DNA of 64,000 nucleotides. It comes from Rhodopseudomonas sp. Lineage in GTDB: Bacteria > Pseudomonadota > Alphaproteobacteria > Rhizobiales > Xanthobacteraceae. This document shows positions 17,501 through 25,734 of this stretch, piece after piece; within the stretch, counting starts at the first letter, position 1, and each line of letters opens with the position of its first letter. Below the pieces are notes generated by a model. That model was not told where the DNA came from, did no database searches, and was given only the letters and a program-made list of their open reading frames with translations. The stretch covers positions 1 through 64,000 of the forward strand of contig NZ_JACABA010000002.1 in the NCBI RefSeq assembly GCF_013377015.1. Direction: 5' to 3'. Both the position numbers and the translations under genes were made by a program.

Positions 17501-19264
17501 ATGGCACGCAAGCTTCCCCGCAAGGATGTGGTGATCGTCGGGCTCGGCTGGACCGGCTCGATACTCGCTTACGAGCTGGCGAAGGCCGGTCTCGACGTGG
17601 TGGCGATCGAGCGCGGCCCGTGGCGCGACACCGCGACCGATTTTCCGCCGGCCTATGCGCAGGACGAATTGCGCTACGCAATTCGGCTCGATCTGTTCCT
17701 GCGGCCCGAGCAGGAGACGCTCACGTTCCGCAACAATGCCAGCCAGTCGGCGCTGCCGATCCGCAGCTTTGCCGGCTTTCTTCCCGGCAACGGCGTTGGC
17801 GGCGCCGGCGTGCACTGGAACGGCCAGACCTGGCGCTTCCTGCCGACCGATTTCCGGCTGCGCAGTCATCTCGAGGAACGCTATGGCAAGAATGCGCTGC
17901 CCGGCGACATGACGATCCAGGATTGGCCGGTCAGCTATGACGAGTTGGAGCCTTACTACGACCGGTTCGAGAAACTCTGTGGCACCTCGGGCAAGGCCGG
18001 TAACCTCAAGGGGACGGTGCAGCCCGGCGGCAATCCGTTCGAGGGCTGGCGCTCCTCGGACTATCCAAACCCGCCGCTGAAGCAGGGGCTTGGCGCCGCG
18101 CTGTTCGCGGAGGCCGCGCACAAGACCGGGCATACGCCGTTTCCGCAGCCCGCCTCCAACATGAGCGAGGCGTATGTCAATCCGCTCGGACTGAAGCTCG
18201 GCCAGTGCACCTATTGCGGCTTCTGCGAACGGTTCGGCTGCGGCAACTACGCCAAATCCAGCCCGCAGACCTGCGTGCTGCCGGCGCTGCTGCGATTTCC
18301 GAATTTTTCCGCGCAGACCGAATCCGAAGTCACCAAGATCAATCTCGACTCGACCGGCAAGCGCGCCACTGGCGTGACATATGTCGACACCTCCGGCGAG
18401 GAATGGGAGCAGCCGGCGGACATCGTGCTGGTCTGCGCATTCTCATTGTTCAACGTGAGGCTGATGCTGCTGTCGGGGATCGGCCAGCCCTATGACGGCG
18501 CGACCGGGCAGGGCGTGGTCGGGCGCAACTACGCCTATCAGACCACGTCGGGTGTCAGCCTGATCCTGAAGGACAAGATCCTCAATCCGTTCATCGCCAC
18601 CGGCGCCCACGGCATGATGATCGACGACTACAATGGCGACAATTTCGACCACAGCGGGCTCGGCTTTGTCGGCGGCGGCTATATGGGCGCGGGCCAGACG
18701 GGCGCCCGTCCGATCCAGACCCGGCCGGTGCCGGCGGGCACGCCGAAATGGGGCGCGCAGTGGAAGAAGGCGACCGCGGAGACCTATCAGCGCGCCTTCA
18801 GTCTTTCGACCCACGGCAGTTCCTACAGCTATAAGGACTGCTATCTCGATCTCGACCCGACCTACAAGGATCGGCTCGGTCGGCCGTTGATGCGGATGAC
18901 GTTCGATTTCCACGACAATGAGCTGAAGATGTCGGCGTATCTCACCGCGCGGCTCGCCGAGATCGGGCGCGCGATGGACCCCGCCGAAATGACGGCGAGC
19001 CCGCGCAAGGGGCCCTACAACGTCAACATCTACCAGACCACCCACAACACCGGCGGCACGGTGATGGGCGCCGATCCCGCCAATAGCGTGGTGAATCGCT
19101 ACTGCCAGAGCTGGGACGTGCACAACGTCTTCGTGCCCGGCGGCGCCTCGGTGTTTCCGCAGAACCACGGCTACAACCCGACGGATACGGTCGGTGCGCT
19201 GGCCTATTGGACCGCCGATGCGATCAAGGATCGCTATCTCAAGAATCCGGGACCGCTGGTATGA
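17501..19264 (+). CDS. GMC-family flavoprotein dehydrogenase (gluconate 2-dehydrogenase large subunit-like)
   Basis: This 587-residue FAD enzyme of the glucose-methanol-choline family has the dinucleotide motif GLGWTGSILAYELAKAG near residues 15-31. GNGVGGAGVHWNG in the FAD domain follows. The C-terminal catalytic region has HNTGGTVMG and NHGYNPTDTVGALAYW. It has no export signal of its own, which fits co-export with the Tat-tagged small subunit. Electrons would pass from substrate to FAD to the tri-haem cytochrome encoded next. Its stop overlaps the cytochrome start (ATGA at 19261-19264). A cluster CTYCGFCERFGC around residue 230 is cysteine-rich and could ligate an iron-sulfur cluster, as reported for some dehydrogenases of this type; this part is inference. 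Confidence 0.92.
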   Translation: MARKLPRKDVVIVGLGWTGSILAYELAKAGLDVVAIERGPWRDTATDFPPAYAQDELRYAIRLDLFLRPEQETLTFRNNASQSALPIRSFAGFLPGNGVGGAGVHWNGQTWRFLPTDFRLRSHLEERYGKNALPGDMTIQDWPVSYDELEPYYDRFEKLCGTSGKAGNLKGTVQPGGNPFEGWRSSDYPNPPLKQGLGAALFAEAAHKTGHTPFPQPASNMSEAYVNPLGLKLGQCTYCGFCERFGCGNYAKSSPQTCVLPALLRFPNFSAQTESEVTKINLDSTGKRATGVTYVDTSGEEWEQPADIVLVCAFSLFNVRLMLLSGIGQPYDGATGQGVVGRNYAYQTTSGVSLILKDKILNPFIATGAHGMMIDDYNGDNFDHSGLGFVGGGYMGAGQTGARPIQTRPVPAGTPKWGAQWKKATAETYQRAFSLSTHGSSYSYKDCYLDLDPTYKDRLGRPLMRMTFDFHDNELKMSAYLTARLAEIGRAMDPAEMTASPRKGPYNVNIYQTTHNTGGTVMGADPANSVVNRYCQSWDVHNVFVPGGASVFPQNHGYNPTDTVGALAYWTADAIKDRYLKNPGPLV

Positions 19265-20502
19265 AGCCGGTGATGCGCTCAGCCCTTGCCATCGCCGCGG
19301 TGCTGGCGGCCGTCTCCGGCGACGCCGTTGCGCAGGACGGCCAAAGCTTCGACCGCATCGAACGCGGCCGCACCCTCGCGGTGCTCGGCGATTGCGGCGC
19401 CTGTCACACCGCGCCGGGCGGCAAGCCGTTCGCCGGCGGGCTGGCGCTGGAAACGCCGTTCGGCAAGATCGTGGCGCCGAACATCACGCCAGATCGGCAG
19501 ACCGGCATCGGCAACTTCACCAATGCCGAATTTCTGTCCGCGCTGCGCGAAGGCCGCAGCCGGGGCGGCAAGCTGCTCTATCCGGCGATGCCGTATCCCG
19601 CCTATACCAAAATGAGCGACGACGATGTGCTGGCGATCCGCGCTTATCTTGCGACGCTGACGCCGGTCAGCAATGCCGTGGTTTCCAACCAGCTGCCGTT
19701 TCCGTTCAACATCCGCATGGCGATGCTGGGCTGGAACTGGCTGAATTTCACCCCCGGCCGCTATCAGCCCAATTCGCAGAAATCCGCGGAGTGGAATCGC
19801 GGCGCCTATATCGTGCAGGGTCCGGCGCATTGCGGCACCTGTCACACGCCGAAGACGGTGCTCGGGGGCGACAAGGCCGAGACGCCGCTGGCGGGCGGGA
19901 TGCTGCAGGGCTGGTACGCGCCCAACATCACCAACGATTCCCGCACCGGCATCGGCACCTGGTCGAAGGACGAAGTGGTGCAGTATCTCAAGACCGGCAC
20001 GAATTCGTGGACGCTGGCGTCGGGCCCGATGGCCGATGCGATCTCGCATTCGACCTCGCAGATGGTGGACGCGGACATCGCCGCGATCGCGACGTATTTG
20101 AAGGACAGCGGACTCGGTGGCGCGACGGCGGCTGCCGTCGCCATCGCGGCCAGCGACAACGCGATGCGGGCAGGGGCGGCGATCTTCAAGGATTCCTGCG
20201 CCGCCTGCCACAAGGACAGCGGCCTCGGCGAAGCCCATCTGTTCCCGCGGCTCGCCGGCAGCGCGTTGGTGCAAGCCGACGATCCGACCACGCTGGCGCG
20301 GGTGGTGCTGCATGGAACGCGCGCCGTCGCCACCTCGGCGATGCCGACGGCGCCGGCGATGCCGGCGTTCGATTGGCGACTGAGCGACGCGCAGATCGCG
20401 GCGGTGCTGACCTTTGTCCGTAATAGTTGGGGCAACGCCGCCGCGCCGGTTGCGGCCGGCGCGGTTACCAAGCAGCGCCAATCATTAGCAGCCGCGCCTT
20501 AG
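19261..20502 (+). CDS. tri-haem cytochrome c subunit of a GMC dehydrogenase
   Basis: This 413-residue periplasmic or membrane-attached cytochrome has a signal peptide of about 24 residues. Its three CxxCH haem sites are at C45-H49 (CGACH), C191-H195 (CGTCH) and C313-H317 (CAACH). This matches the cytochrome subunits of membrane-bound gluconate and alcohol dehydrogenases, which hand electrons to ubiquinone. The start overlaps the flavoprotein stop by 4 bases, indicating translational coupling. The three genes together form a complete periplasmic oxidase module. No terminator was seen after the stop. Confidence 0.94.
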   Translation: MKPVMRSALAIAAVLAAVSGDAVAQDGQSFDRIERGRTLAVLGDCGACHTAPGGKPFAGGLALETPFGKIVAPNITPDRQTGIGNFTNAEFLSALREGRSRGGKLLYPAMPYPAYTKMSDDDVLAIRAYLATLTPVSNAVVSNQLPFPFNIRMAMLGWNWLNFTPGRYQPNSQKSAEWNRGAYIVQGPAHCGTCHTPKTVLGGDKAETPLAGGMLQGWYAPNITNDSRTGIGTWSKDEVVQYLKTGTNSWTLASGPMADAISHSTSQMVDADIAAIATYLKDSGLGGATAAAVAIAASDNAMRAGAAIFKDSCAACHKDSGLGEAHLFPRLAGSALVQADDPTTLARVVLHGTRAVATSAMPTAPAMPAFDWRLSDAQIAAVLTFVRNSWGNAAAPVAAGAVTKQRQSLAAAP

Positions 20503-20692
20503 AATTAGGCGCGAGAGACGGGGCGCGTCTCGGGTCGAACCCGGCCACGATGTCGCTGGCGCGACTAACGGCATCGCCGCCAGGCTCCCCTCGGCGAGGT
20601 CAAGTCATAAATAGGTGTGCCGCCCATGATCTGGCGTTTGAATCCGGGTCGATAGCTGATAACTTTCGTCCTTTATCGGATGGGGGGTAACA

Positions 20693-22513
20693 ATGGCATC
20701 GTCAATTTCAAGCGGCGATCGGACGGTATTTCACTTCGTCATCATCAAGCCGACGCATTACGACGACGACGGCTACCCGATCCAGTGGGTGCGCTCCGCC
20801 ATTCCCTCGAATACGCTGGCCTGTCTGAACGGCCTCGCCCAGGATGTCCGCGATCGCTACGTGCTCGGGCCGGACGTCGATATCAAGATCCACACCTACG
20901 ACGAGACCAACCGTCGGGTGCGGCCGGACAAGATCATCGAGATGATCCGGGCCGACGGCGGCCGGGCGATGATCGCCCTGGTCGGCGTCCAATCGAACCA
21001 GTTTCCCCGCGCGATGGATATTGCGCGCCCGTTTCTTGCGGCAAAGCTTCCGGTCTGCATCGGCGGCTTCCATGTTTCCGGCTGCATCGCGATGCTGCCC
21101 GAGCTTCCGGCCGACATCCGCGCGGCGCAGGAGATGGGGATCGCCCTGTTTGCCGGCGAGGCCGAGAACCACCGGCTCGATGAAGTGGTGCACGACGCCT
21201 ATTTCGGCAAGATGAAGCCGCTCTACAACTACATGGACGATCTGCCGTCGCTGGAAGGCGAGCCAATCGTCATCCTGCCGCGCGAACACGTTCGGCGCAC
21301 CGCGGGATCGCTGTCGAGCGTCGATCTCGGCCGCGGCTGTCCTTATCAATGCTCGTTCTGCACCATCATCAACGTCCAGGGGCGCAAGAGCCGGTTCCGT
21401 TCGTCTGACGATCTGGAACGCATCGTGCGTGAGAACTACGCGCAGGGCGTCAGGCGCTTCTTCATCACCGACGACAATTTCGCCCGCAACAAGCATTGGG
21501 AGGAACTGCTCGACCGGCTGATCGGTTTGCGCGCCGAGGGCATGAATATCGGCTTCACCATCCAGGTCGATACGCTGTGCCACAAGATTCCGAATTTCAT
21601 CGAGAAGGCCACCGCAGCGGGCGTTCGCCGGGTGTTCATCGGACTCGAGAACATCAACCCGGACAATCTGCTGGCCGCCAACAAGCGCCAAAACAAGATC
21701 ACCGAATACCGCCTGATGCTGCAGAAATGGCGCGAGCACGGCGCACTGACCTATGCGGGCTACATCATCGGCTTCCCCGGCGATACCAAGGAGTCGGTGA
21801 AGCGCGACGTTGAAATCATCAAGCGCGAACTGCCGCTGGATATTCTCGAATTCTTCTACCTGACGCCGCTGCCGGGCTCCGAGGACCACAAGGTGCTGTG
21901 GACCAAGAAGGCCTGGATGGACGGCGACATGAACAAATACGACCTCAACCACCGCGTCGCGCATCATTCGAAGATGTCGGACGCCGAGTGGGAAGAGGCC
22001 TACAAGGTTGCCTGGGAAACCTACTACACGCCGGAACATATCCGCACCATTCTCAAGCGGACCGCCGCCTGCAAGCGCGGACGGCTGCGGGTCACACGGG
22101 AGACAATCCTGTGGTTCTTCCTGTCCTACAGCTATGAGGGCGTGCACCCGCTGGAGGCCGGGATTTTCCGGCTCAAGTTCCGCGCCGATCGCCGCTACGG
22201 CATGCCGAAAGAAAACCCGCTGCTGTTCTACCCGCGCTACGTCGCCAGTTCGCTGTACAAGGGCTGGAAGGCGCTGCGGTTCCTGCTGCAGACCAACGCG
22301 TTGCTAAAGGAGCTCGAGGCCGCGCCGGACCGCTGGACCTATACGGATCTGGCGATCGCGCCGCCACGCGCCGACGAATTCGAGGCGCTCGAACTTTATC
22401 ACGCCACCGCGGGCGGCGAGGACGCGCTGGCGCGGAAGCGCCGTGACGAGACGATCCGCGAGAACAGCAACGCGGCGCGTCCGGTCGCGCCGGTCCGCGC
22501 GGCGTCAGCTTAG
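20693..22513 (+). CDS. B12-binding radical SAM protein of unknown function
   Basis: This 606-residue protein has an N-terminal cobalamin-binding-like Rossmann region (residues about 15-170, with VGVQSNQF and CIGGFHVSG). A radical SAM TIM barrel follows, with the [4Fe-4S]-binding C216-x3-C220-x2-C223 (CPYQCSFC). A C-terminal extension of about 180 residues is rich in Trp, Tyr and Arg. Enzymes of this layout methylate unreactive carbons or rearrange rings, for example in hopanoids, bacteriochlorophyll and natural products. No pathway genes lie beside it, so the substrate is unknown. A GGGGGG tract gives a strong ribosome binding site before the ATG at 20693. The 190 bases upstream hold no recognisable cobalamin riboswitch. 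Confidence 0.88.
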   Translation: MASSISSGDRTVFHFVIIKPTHYDDDGYPIQWVRSAIPSNTLACLNGLAQDVRDRYVLGPDVDIKIHTYDETNRRVRPDKIIEMIRADGGRAMIALVGVQSNQFPRAMDIARPFLAAKLPVCIGGFHVSGCIAMLPELPADIRAAQEMGIALFAGEAENHRLDEVVHDAYFGKMKPLYNYMDDLPSLEGEPIVILPREHVRRTAGSLSSVDLGRGCPYQCSFCTIINVQGRKSRFRSSDDLERIVRENYAQGVRRFFITDDNFARNKHWEELLDRLIGLRAEGMNIGFTIQVDTLCHKIPNFIEKATAAGVRRVFIGLENINPDNLLAANKRQNKITEYRLMLQKWREHGALTYAGYIIGFPGDTKESVKRDVEIIKRELPLDILEFFYLTPLPGSEDHKVLWTKKAWMDGDMNKYDLNHRVAHHSKMSDAEWEEAYKVAWETYYTPEHIRTILKRTAACKRGRLRVTRETILWFFLSYSYEGVHPLEAGIFRLKFRADRRYGMPKENPLLFYPRYVASSLYKGWKALRFLLQTNALLKELEAAPDRWTYTDLAIAPPRADEFEALELYHATAGGEDALARKRRDETIRENSNAARPVAPVRAASA

Positions 22514-22515
22514 GA

Positions 22516-22676
22516 GTCATTCCGGGGCGCGAGCAGCGAAGCTGCGAGCGAGCCCGGAATCCATAACCCCTAGCATCAGTGATCGACCATATCGTTATCC
22601 CGCGATACTGCGGAGTATGGATTCCGGGCCTGCGTTTCAGCCGGCTTGCGCCGACTGAAACCCATCCCGGAATGAC
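22516..22676. repeat. dispersed palindromic repeat with GTCATTCCGG ends
   Basis: This 161-bp element begins GTCATTCCGG and ends CCGGAATGAC, perfect inverted termini. It has inner matches (CCCGGAATCCAT against ATGGATTCCGGG) and a terminal hairpin GTTTCAG..CTGAAAC. It starts 3 bases after the radical SAM stop and separates it from the convergent antiporter gene. It is a different family from the element at 13849 and 24089. Confidence 0.85.
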
Positions 22677-22704
22677 GAACGTGAATTATGGCGGCGCGGG
22701 GAAT

Positions 22705-23940
22705 CTATTGTTCTTCCAATAGCCCGAGCCTGCGCCCCAGCCACTTCGTGGTCGGTGCCTGGATCAGGATCGTCATCAGGATGGCGATGAAGGTCACCGA
22801 GGCGATCATGTCGGCGCCCGGTGCCTTCATGCCGAGCAGCAGGCCGGCGAGCGCTCCCGGGATCACCCCGGTCTCGCGGGTCCAGCACATGAACAGCATC
22901 TCGTTGAAACTCCAGCGCGCGCGGCGATCCGGCAGCGCGCACAGGAACACCGTAGCCGGCCGCGCCACCAGCATCAGGATCGTCACCACCGCGACGCCGC
23001 CCAACGCGTATTTTCCCATCAGCGCGAAATCGACCTGCGCGCCGAGCAGCAGGAAGATGAACAGCCGCATGATGAAGGCGGTGGTGGCGACGTATTCCTC
23101 GAGCTTCTGCTGCTCGCCCGGCACCATCGCGAAGCCGAAAGAGTCCTTGTTGCCGAGCACGATGCCGAACACGAATACGGCCATGAAACCGGAGGCCTGT
23201 AGGCCGTCGGCGGCGAAATAGGCGCCGATCACCGCCACCAGCGTCACCACCGGCGCGTATTCGGCGAGAAACGCCCAGCGCTCATGCGCGATCAGCAGCG
23301 CGGCGAGATAGCCCAGCACGCCGCCGGCAATGATGCCGACGAACACCTGCTTGCAAAGGTCGAGCGTCGACGTTGCCAGCGAGAATTCCCCGGTCCCCAT
23401 CGCCACCCCGAGCACACCGAAGGTGACGATCGCCCCCATCGCGTCGTTGAAGGCGGATTCGCTCATCACGGTCTGCGCCACGCGATCGCGGATTTTGACC
23501 TGCTTGAAGATCGGCACCAGCGTCGCCGGATCGGTCGAGGCCAGCGTCGCGCCGAGCAACAGCGCCACGATGAAGGGGCCGCCGAGTATCAGATAGGCGC
23601 CAAGCCCGGTGATCGCGGCCGTGATCAGCACGCCGACGGTCGCGATCACCACGATGGTGATCCAGCATTGCTTCAGCACGTTGAAGCGCAGCGAGGCGCC
23701 GCCGTCGAACAGGATGTAGCTCGCGCCGAACAGCAGGATGATCTGATTCAGGGCCGAATCCGCCTTGATGTCGATCAGGCCGAGCGCCTCAGGGCCGATC
23801 GCCATGCCGACCAGCAGAAACAGCGCGACGTCTGGGATCTTGATCTTCTGCGCCAAGAGGCCGGTGAGCGTACCGATGGTCAGGATCAGCCCACAGGACA
23901 ACAATGTTTGCTTGGCGACTTCGATCCCGGACGCTTCCAA
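22705..23940 (-). CDS. cation:proton antiporter, CPA1/NhaP-type
   Basis: This 411-residue inner-membrane protein has 12 or so hydrophobic helices. The motif GATLASTDPATLVPIF and the paired acidic residues in ESAFNDAMGAI are characteristic of CPA1 Na+ or K+/H+ exchangers. It is expected to trade cytoplasmic Na+ or K+ for protons to control pH and salt. I place the start at the TTG at 23940, preceded by GGGGGAAAA; the longer in-frame version adds 51 Arg/Ser-rich residues that overlap the repeat region and do not look like protein. Downstream it converges on the radical SAM gene across a palindromic repeat. The ion specificity is not known. Confidence 0.88.
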   Translation of the reverse strand: MEASGIEVAKQTLLSCGLILTIGTLTGLLAQKIKIPDVALFLLVGMAIGPEALGLIDIKADSALNQIILLFGASYILFDGGASLRFNVLKQCWITIVVIATVGVLITAAITGLGAYLILGGPFIVALLLGATLASTDPATLVPIFKQVKIRDRVAQTVMSESAFNDAMGAIVTFGVLGVAMGTGEFSLATSTLDLCKQVFVGIIAGGVLGYLAALLIAHERWAFLAEYAPVVTLVAVIGAYFAADGLQASGFMAVFVFGIVLGNKDSFGFAMVPGEQQKLEEYVATTAFIMRLFIFLLLGAQVDFALMGKYALGGVAVVTILMLVARPATVFLCALPDRRARWSFNEMLFMCWTRETGVIPGALAGLLLGMKAPGADMIASVTFIAILMTILIQAPTTKWLGRRLGLLEEQ

Positions 23941-24088
23941 TGGATTTTCCCCCGATGATAAACAAATGCAACTGGTGCGTCGGCTGATGTCGTCGCTCGC
24001 CGTTCGCGCGGCGCGGAAACTGCCCGAGCGGCCGATAAATGGCAAGCGTACCATGTCTTGCGCGCTGCAAAATCGGGCGCTTAAGTTC

Positions 24089-24196
24089 GTCATTGCGAGG
24101 AGCCCTTGCGACGAAGCAATCCAGGGGCCACGCTTGATGCCCCTGGATTGCTTCGCTCTCGGTCGGCGCTACGCGCCGACCTTCGCTCGCAATGAC
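24089..24196. repeat. dispersed palindromic repeat, copy B (about 108 bp, inverted to copy A)
   Basis: Its reverse complement matches the element at 13849-13954 over nearly the whole length, including GTCATTGCGAG ends, GAAGCAATCCAG and CTGGATTGCTTCGTCGCAAG. Only the central loop and the small inner hairpin differ. It lies between the antiporter and the caspase-like gene, 13 bases after the stop of the latter. Confidence 0.9.
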
Positions 24197-24209
24197 GAAA
24201 TCCAGGCTC

Positions 24210-25637
24210 TCAGGGCGTGAAGCGCAGCGTCCGGATGTGTGGGAAGACGCTGGCGGTCTCGAGCCGGATGCGGTTCTCGCCGGCGCGCAGCCCGTACCAG
24301 CCCTGTGGTCGGAATTGCTGATACTCCGGAGTCCAGCCGCCGGTGGTCTCGTTGAGCCCGTCGGCGCGGACGGTGACGCCGTTGATGGTGATGTTCACCG
24401 GACGACGTTCCAGCGCGGCGAATTCGATATCGAGCTGGTACAGGCCGGCGGCCGGCGCCGCGAATGTCCATTCCGCCGCGTTGGCGGAGAGCGTGTAGGG
24501 CGGGGCGTTGTGGATCACATCCGGCCCGTAGGCGGCAGCAAGCCCGCCGCCGACCTCGACGTGGTGACTGCGTTTCATATTGACGGAGGTCGCCGGCACG
24601 ACGATTGCCCGCGCGCTGGCCTGTGGCTGCATCGGTCGCGCCACGGCAATCTCCGGCTCGCGCCTTTTCTCCGGCGTCAGCTTGGCGAGCTTTTCGCGCG
24701 CCAGCGGCGCATACAGACTGTCCGGATAATCTTTGAGAAAGCGCTCGAACACCGATCGGTCGCCGGAGTCCTGGATCGCATTCCAGGCCCCGCGCTCGAC
24801 CAGGCGGGTGTCGGTGCCGCTGTCCGCGGGCTCCGACGATCGTTCACGCGTGACCGTCACCGTGCCCTCGACCTTGAACGAGAACCGCCCGGTCAGCGAT
24901 GAGGAATCCCACGGCACCTGCTTGCCGTTGGTCTGCTGCATCACGTCATTGCGAACCTCGATCATCATGTCGGACAGCGACAGGCCCGGCTTGGCCATGT
25001 TGGCGAGCAAAGCGCGGGTGAACGGGCTGTTGCGGCCGTCGCCATCCTGCGCGACGTTATCGGGCTGGGTGGCGAAGGCGAGGAAGGTGCCGGAGGCCGA
25101 CTGGATCCGGCTGAGGCCGCGGCCCAGTGCCGAGGCGCTCCTTGTGCCGAGCGTGCGCGACAGCTCCTTGGCGAACGGATTGTCGCGGCAGGCGTCGAGC
25201 ATCACGATGTTGACCCGGCTGCCGCGGGCGAGCTGCTGCATCACCAGCGGCACCGGGACCAATGCGAGATCGAGCTCGGCCTCGTATTCGACCTTGGCGT
25301 CGACCGGCACCAGATAATTCTGGCCGTTCACCTGCAGGCCGTGGCCGGCGTAAAAGAACAGCGCAACATCGGCGCCTTCCGCCGCGCGTCCGAACGCCAC
25401 CAGCGCATTGAGCAGTCCGTTACGATCGAGATCGAGGCCGGGCGTGACGTCGAAGCCGAGTGTCTTCAGACTGGCGGCGACGTCGCCGGCGTCGTTGCGC
25501 GGATTGGGTAGCCGCACCACGTTGGCGTAATTCGAATTGCCGACCACCAGCGCCACTTTGCGCTCGGCGAACGCGGGCGATGTGATCGCAAGCGCCAGCA
25601 GCACGATTGCGATTCGAAACACCAAATCCACACGCAT
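24210..25637 (-). CDS. caspase-family (peptidase C14) protein with extra C-terminal module
   Basis: This 475-residue exported protein has a signal peptide of about 24 residues (ending PAFA). The caspase-like p20 fold lies at residues 25-250, with catalytic H99 in YAGHG and C150 in LDACRDNPF. A short repeat-like linker follows (about 290-325, RFLKDYPDSLYAPLAREKLAKL). A C-terminal beta-rich module at about 375-475 (YQLDIEFAALERRPVNITING, WYGLRAGENRIRLE) resembles carbohydrate-binding sandwiches of the F5/8 or CBM6/35 type. Bacterial metacaspase-like proteases cleave after Arg/Lys or Asp; the target here is unknown. The ATG at 25637 follows GGAGAG. Export plus the sugar-binding-like tail suggest action on the envelope. 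Confidence 0.88.
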   Translation of the reverse strand: MRVDLVFRIAIVLLALAITSPAFAERKVALVVGNSNYANVVRLPNPRNDAGDVAASLKTLGFDVTPGLDLDRNGLLNALVAFGRAAEGADVALFFYAGHGLQVNGQNYLVPVDAKVEYEAELDLALVPVPLVMQQLARGSRVNIVMLDACRDNPFAKELSRTLGTRSASALGRGLSRIQSASGTFLAFATQPDNVAQDGDGRNSPFTRALLANMAKPGLSLSDMMIEVRNDVMQQTNGKQVPWDSSSLTGRFSFKVEGTVTVTRERSSEPADSGTDTRLVERGAWNAIQDSGDRSVFERFLKDYPDSLYAPLAREKLAKLTPEKRREPEIAVARPMQPQASARAIVVPATSVNMKRSHHVEVGGGLAAAYGPDVIHNAPPYTLSANAAEWTFAAPAAGLYQLDIEFAALERRPVNITINGVTVRADGLNETTGGWTPEYQQFRPQGWYGLRAGENRIRLETASVFPHIRTLRFTP

Positions 25638-25734
25638 GATCGATCTCTCCGAGCACGCGACACAAGCGTGCATTCGGACCGATGGCCTTGATCCAGATTA
25701 AGCCGCGGGCAGGGAATGTGAGCGACGGCCGCCG

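Noticed and set aside
20503-20692. Possible cobalamin riboswitch before the radical SAM gene
   Set aside because: The conserved B12-box and core motifs could not be found, so no riboswitch is claimed.
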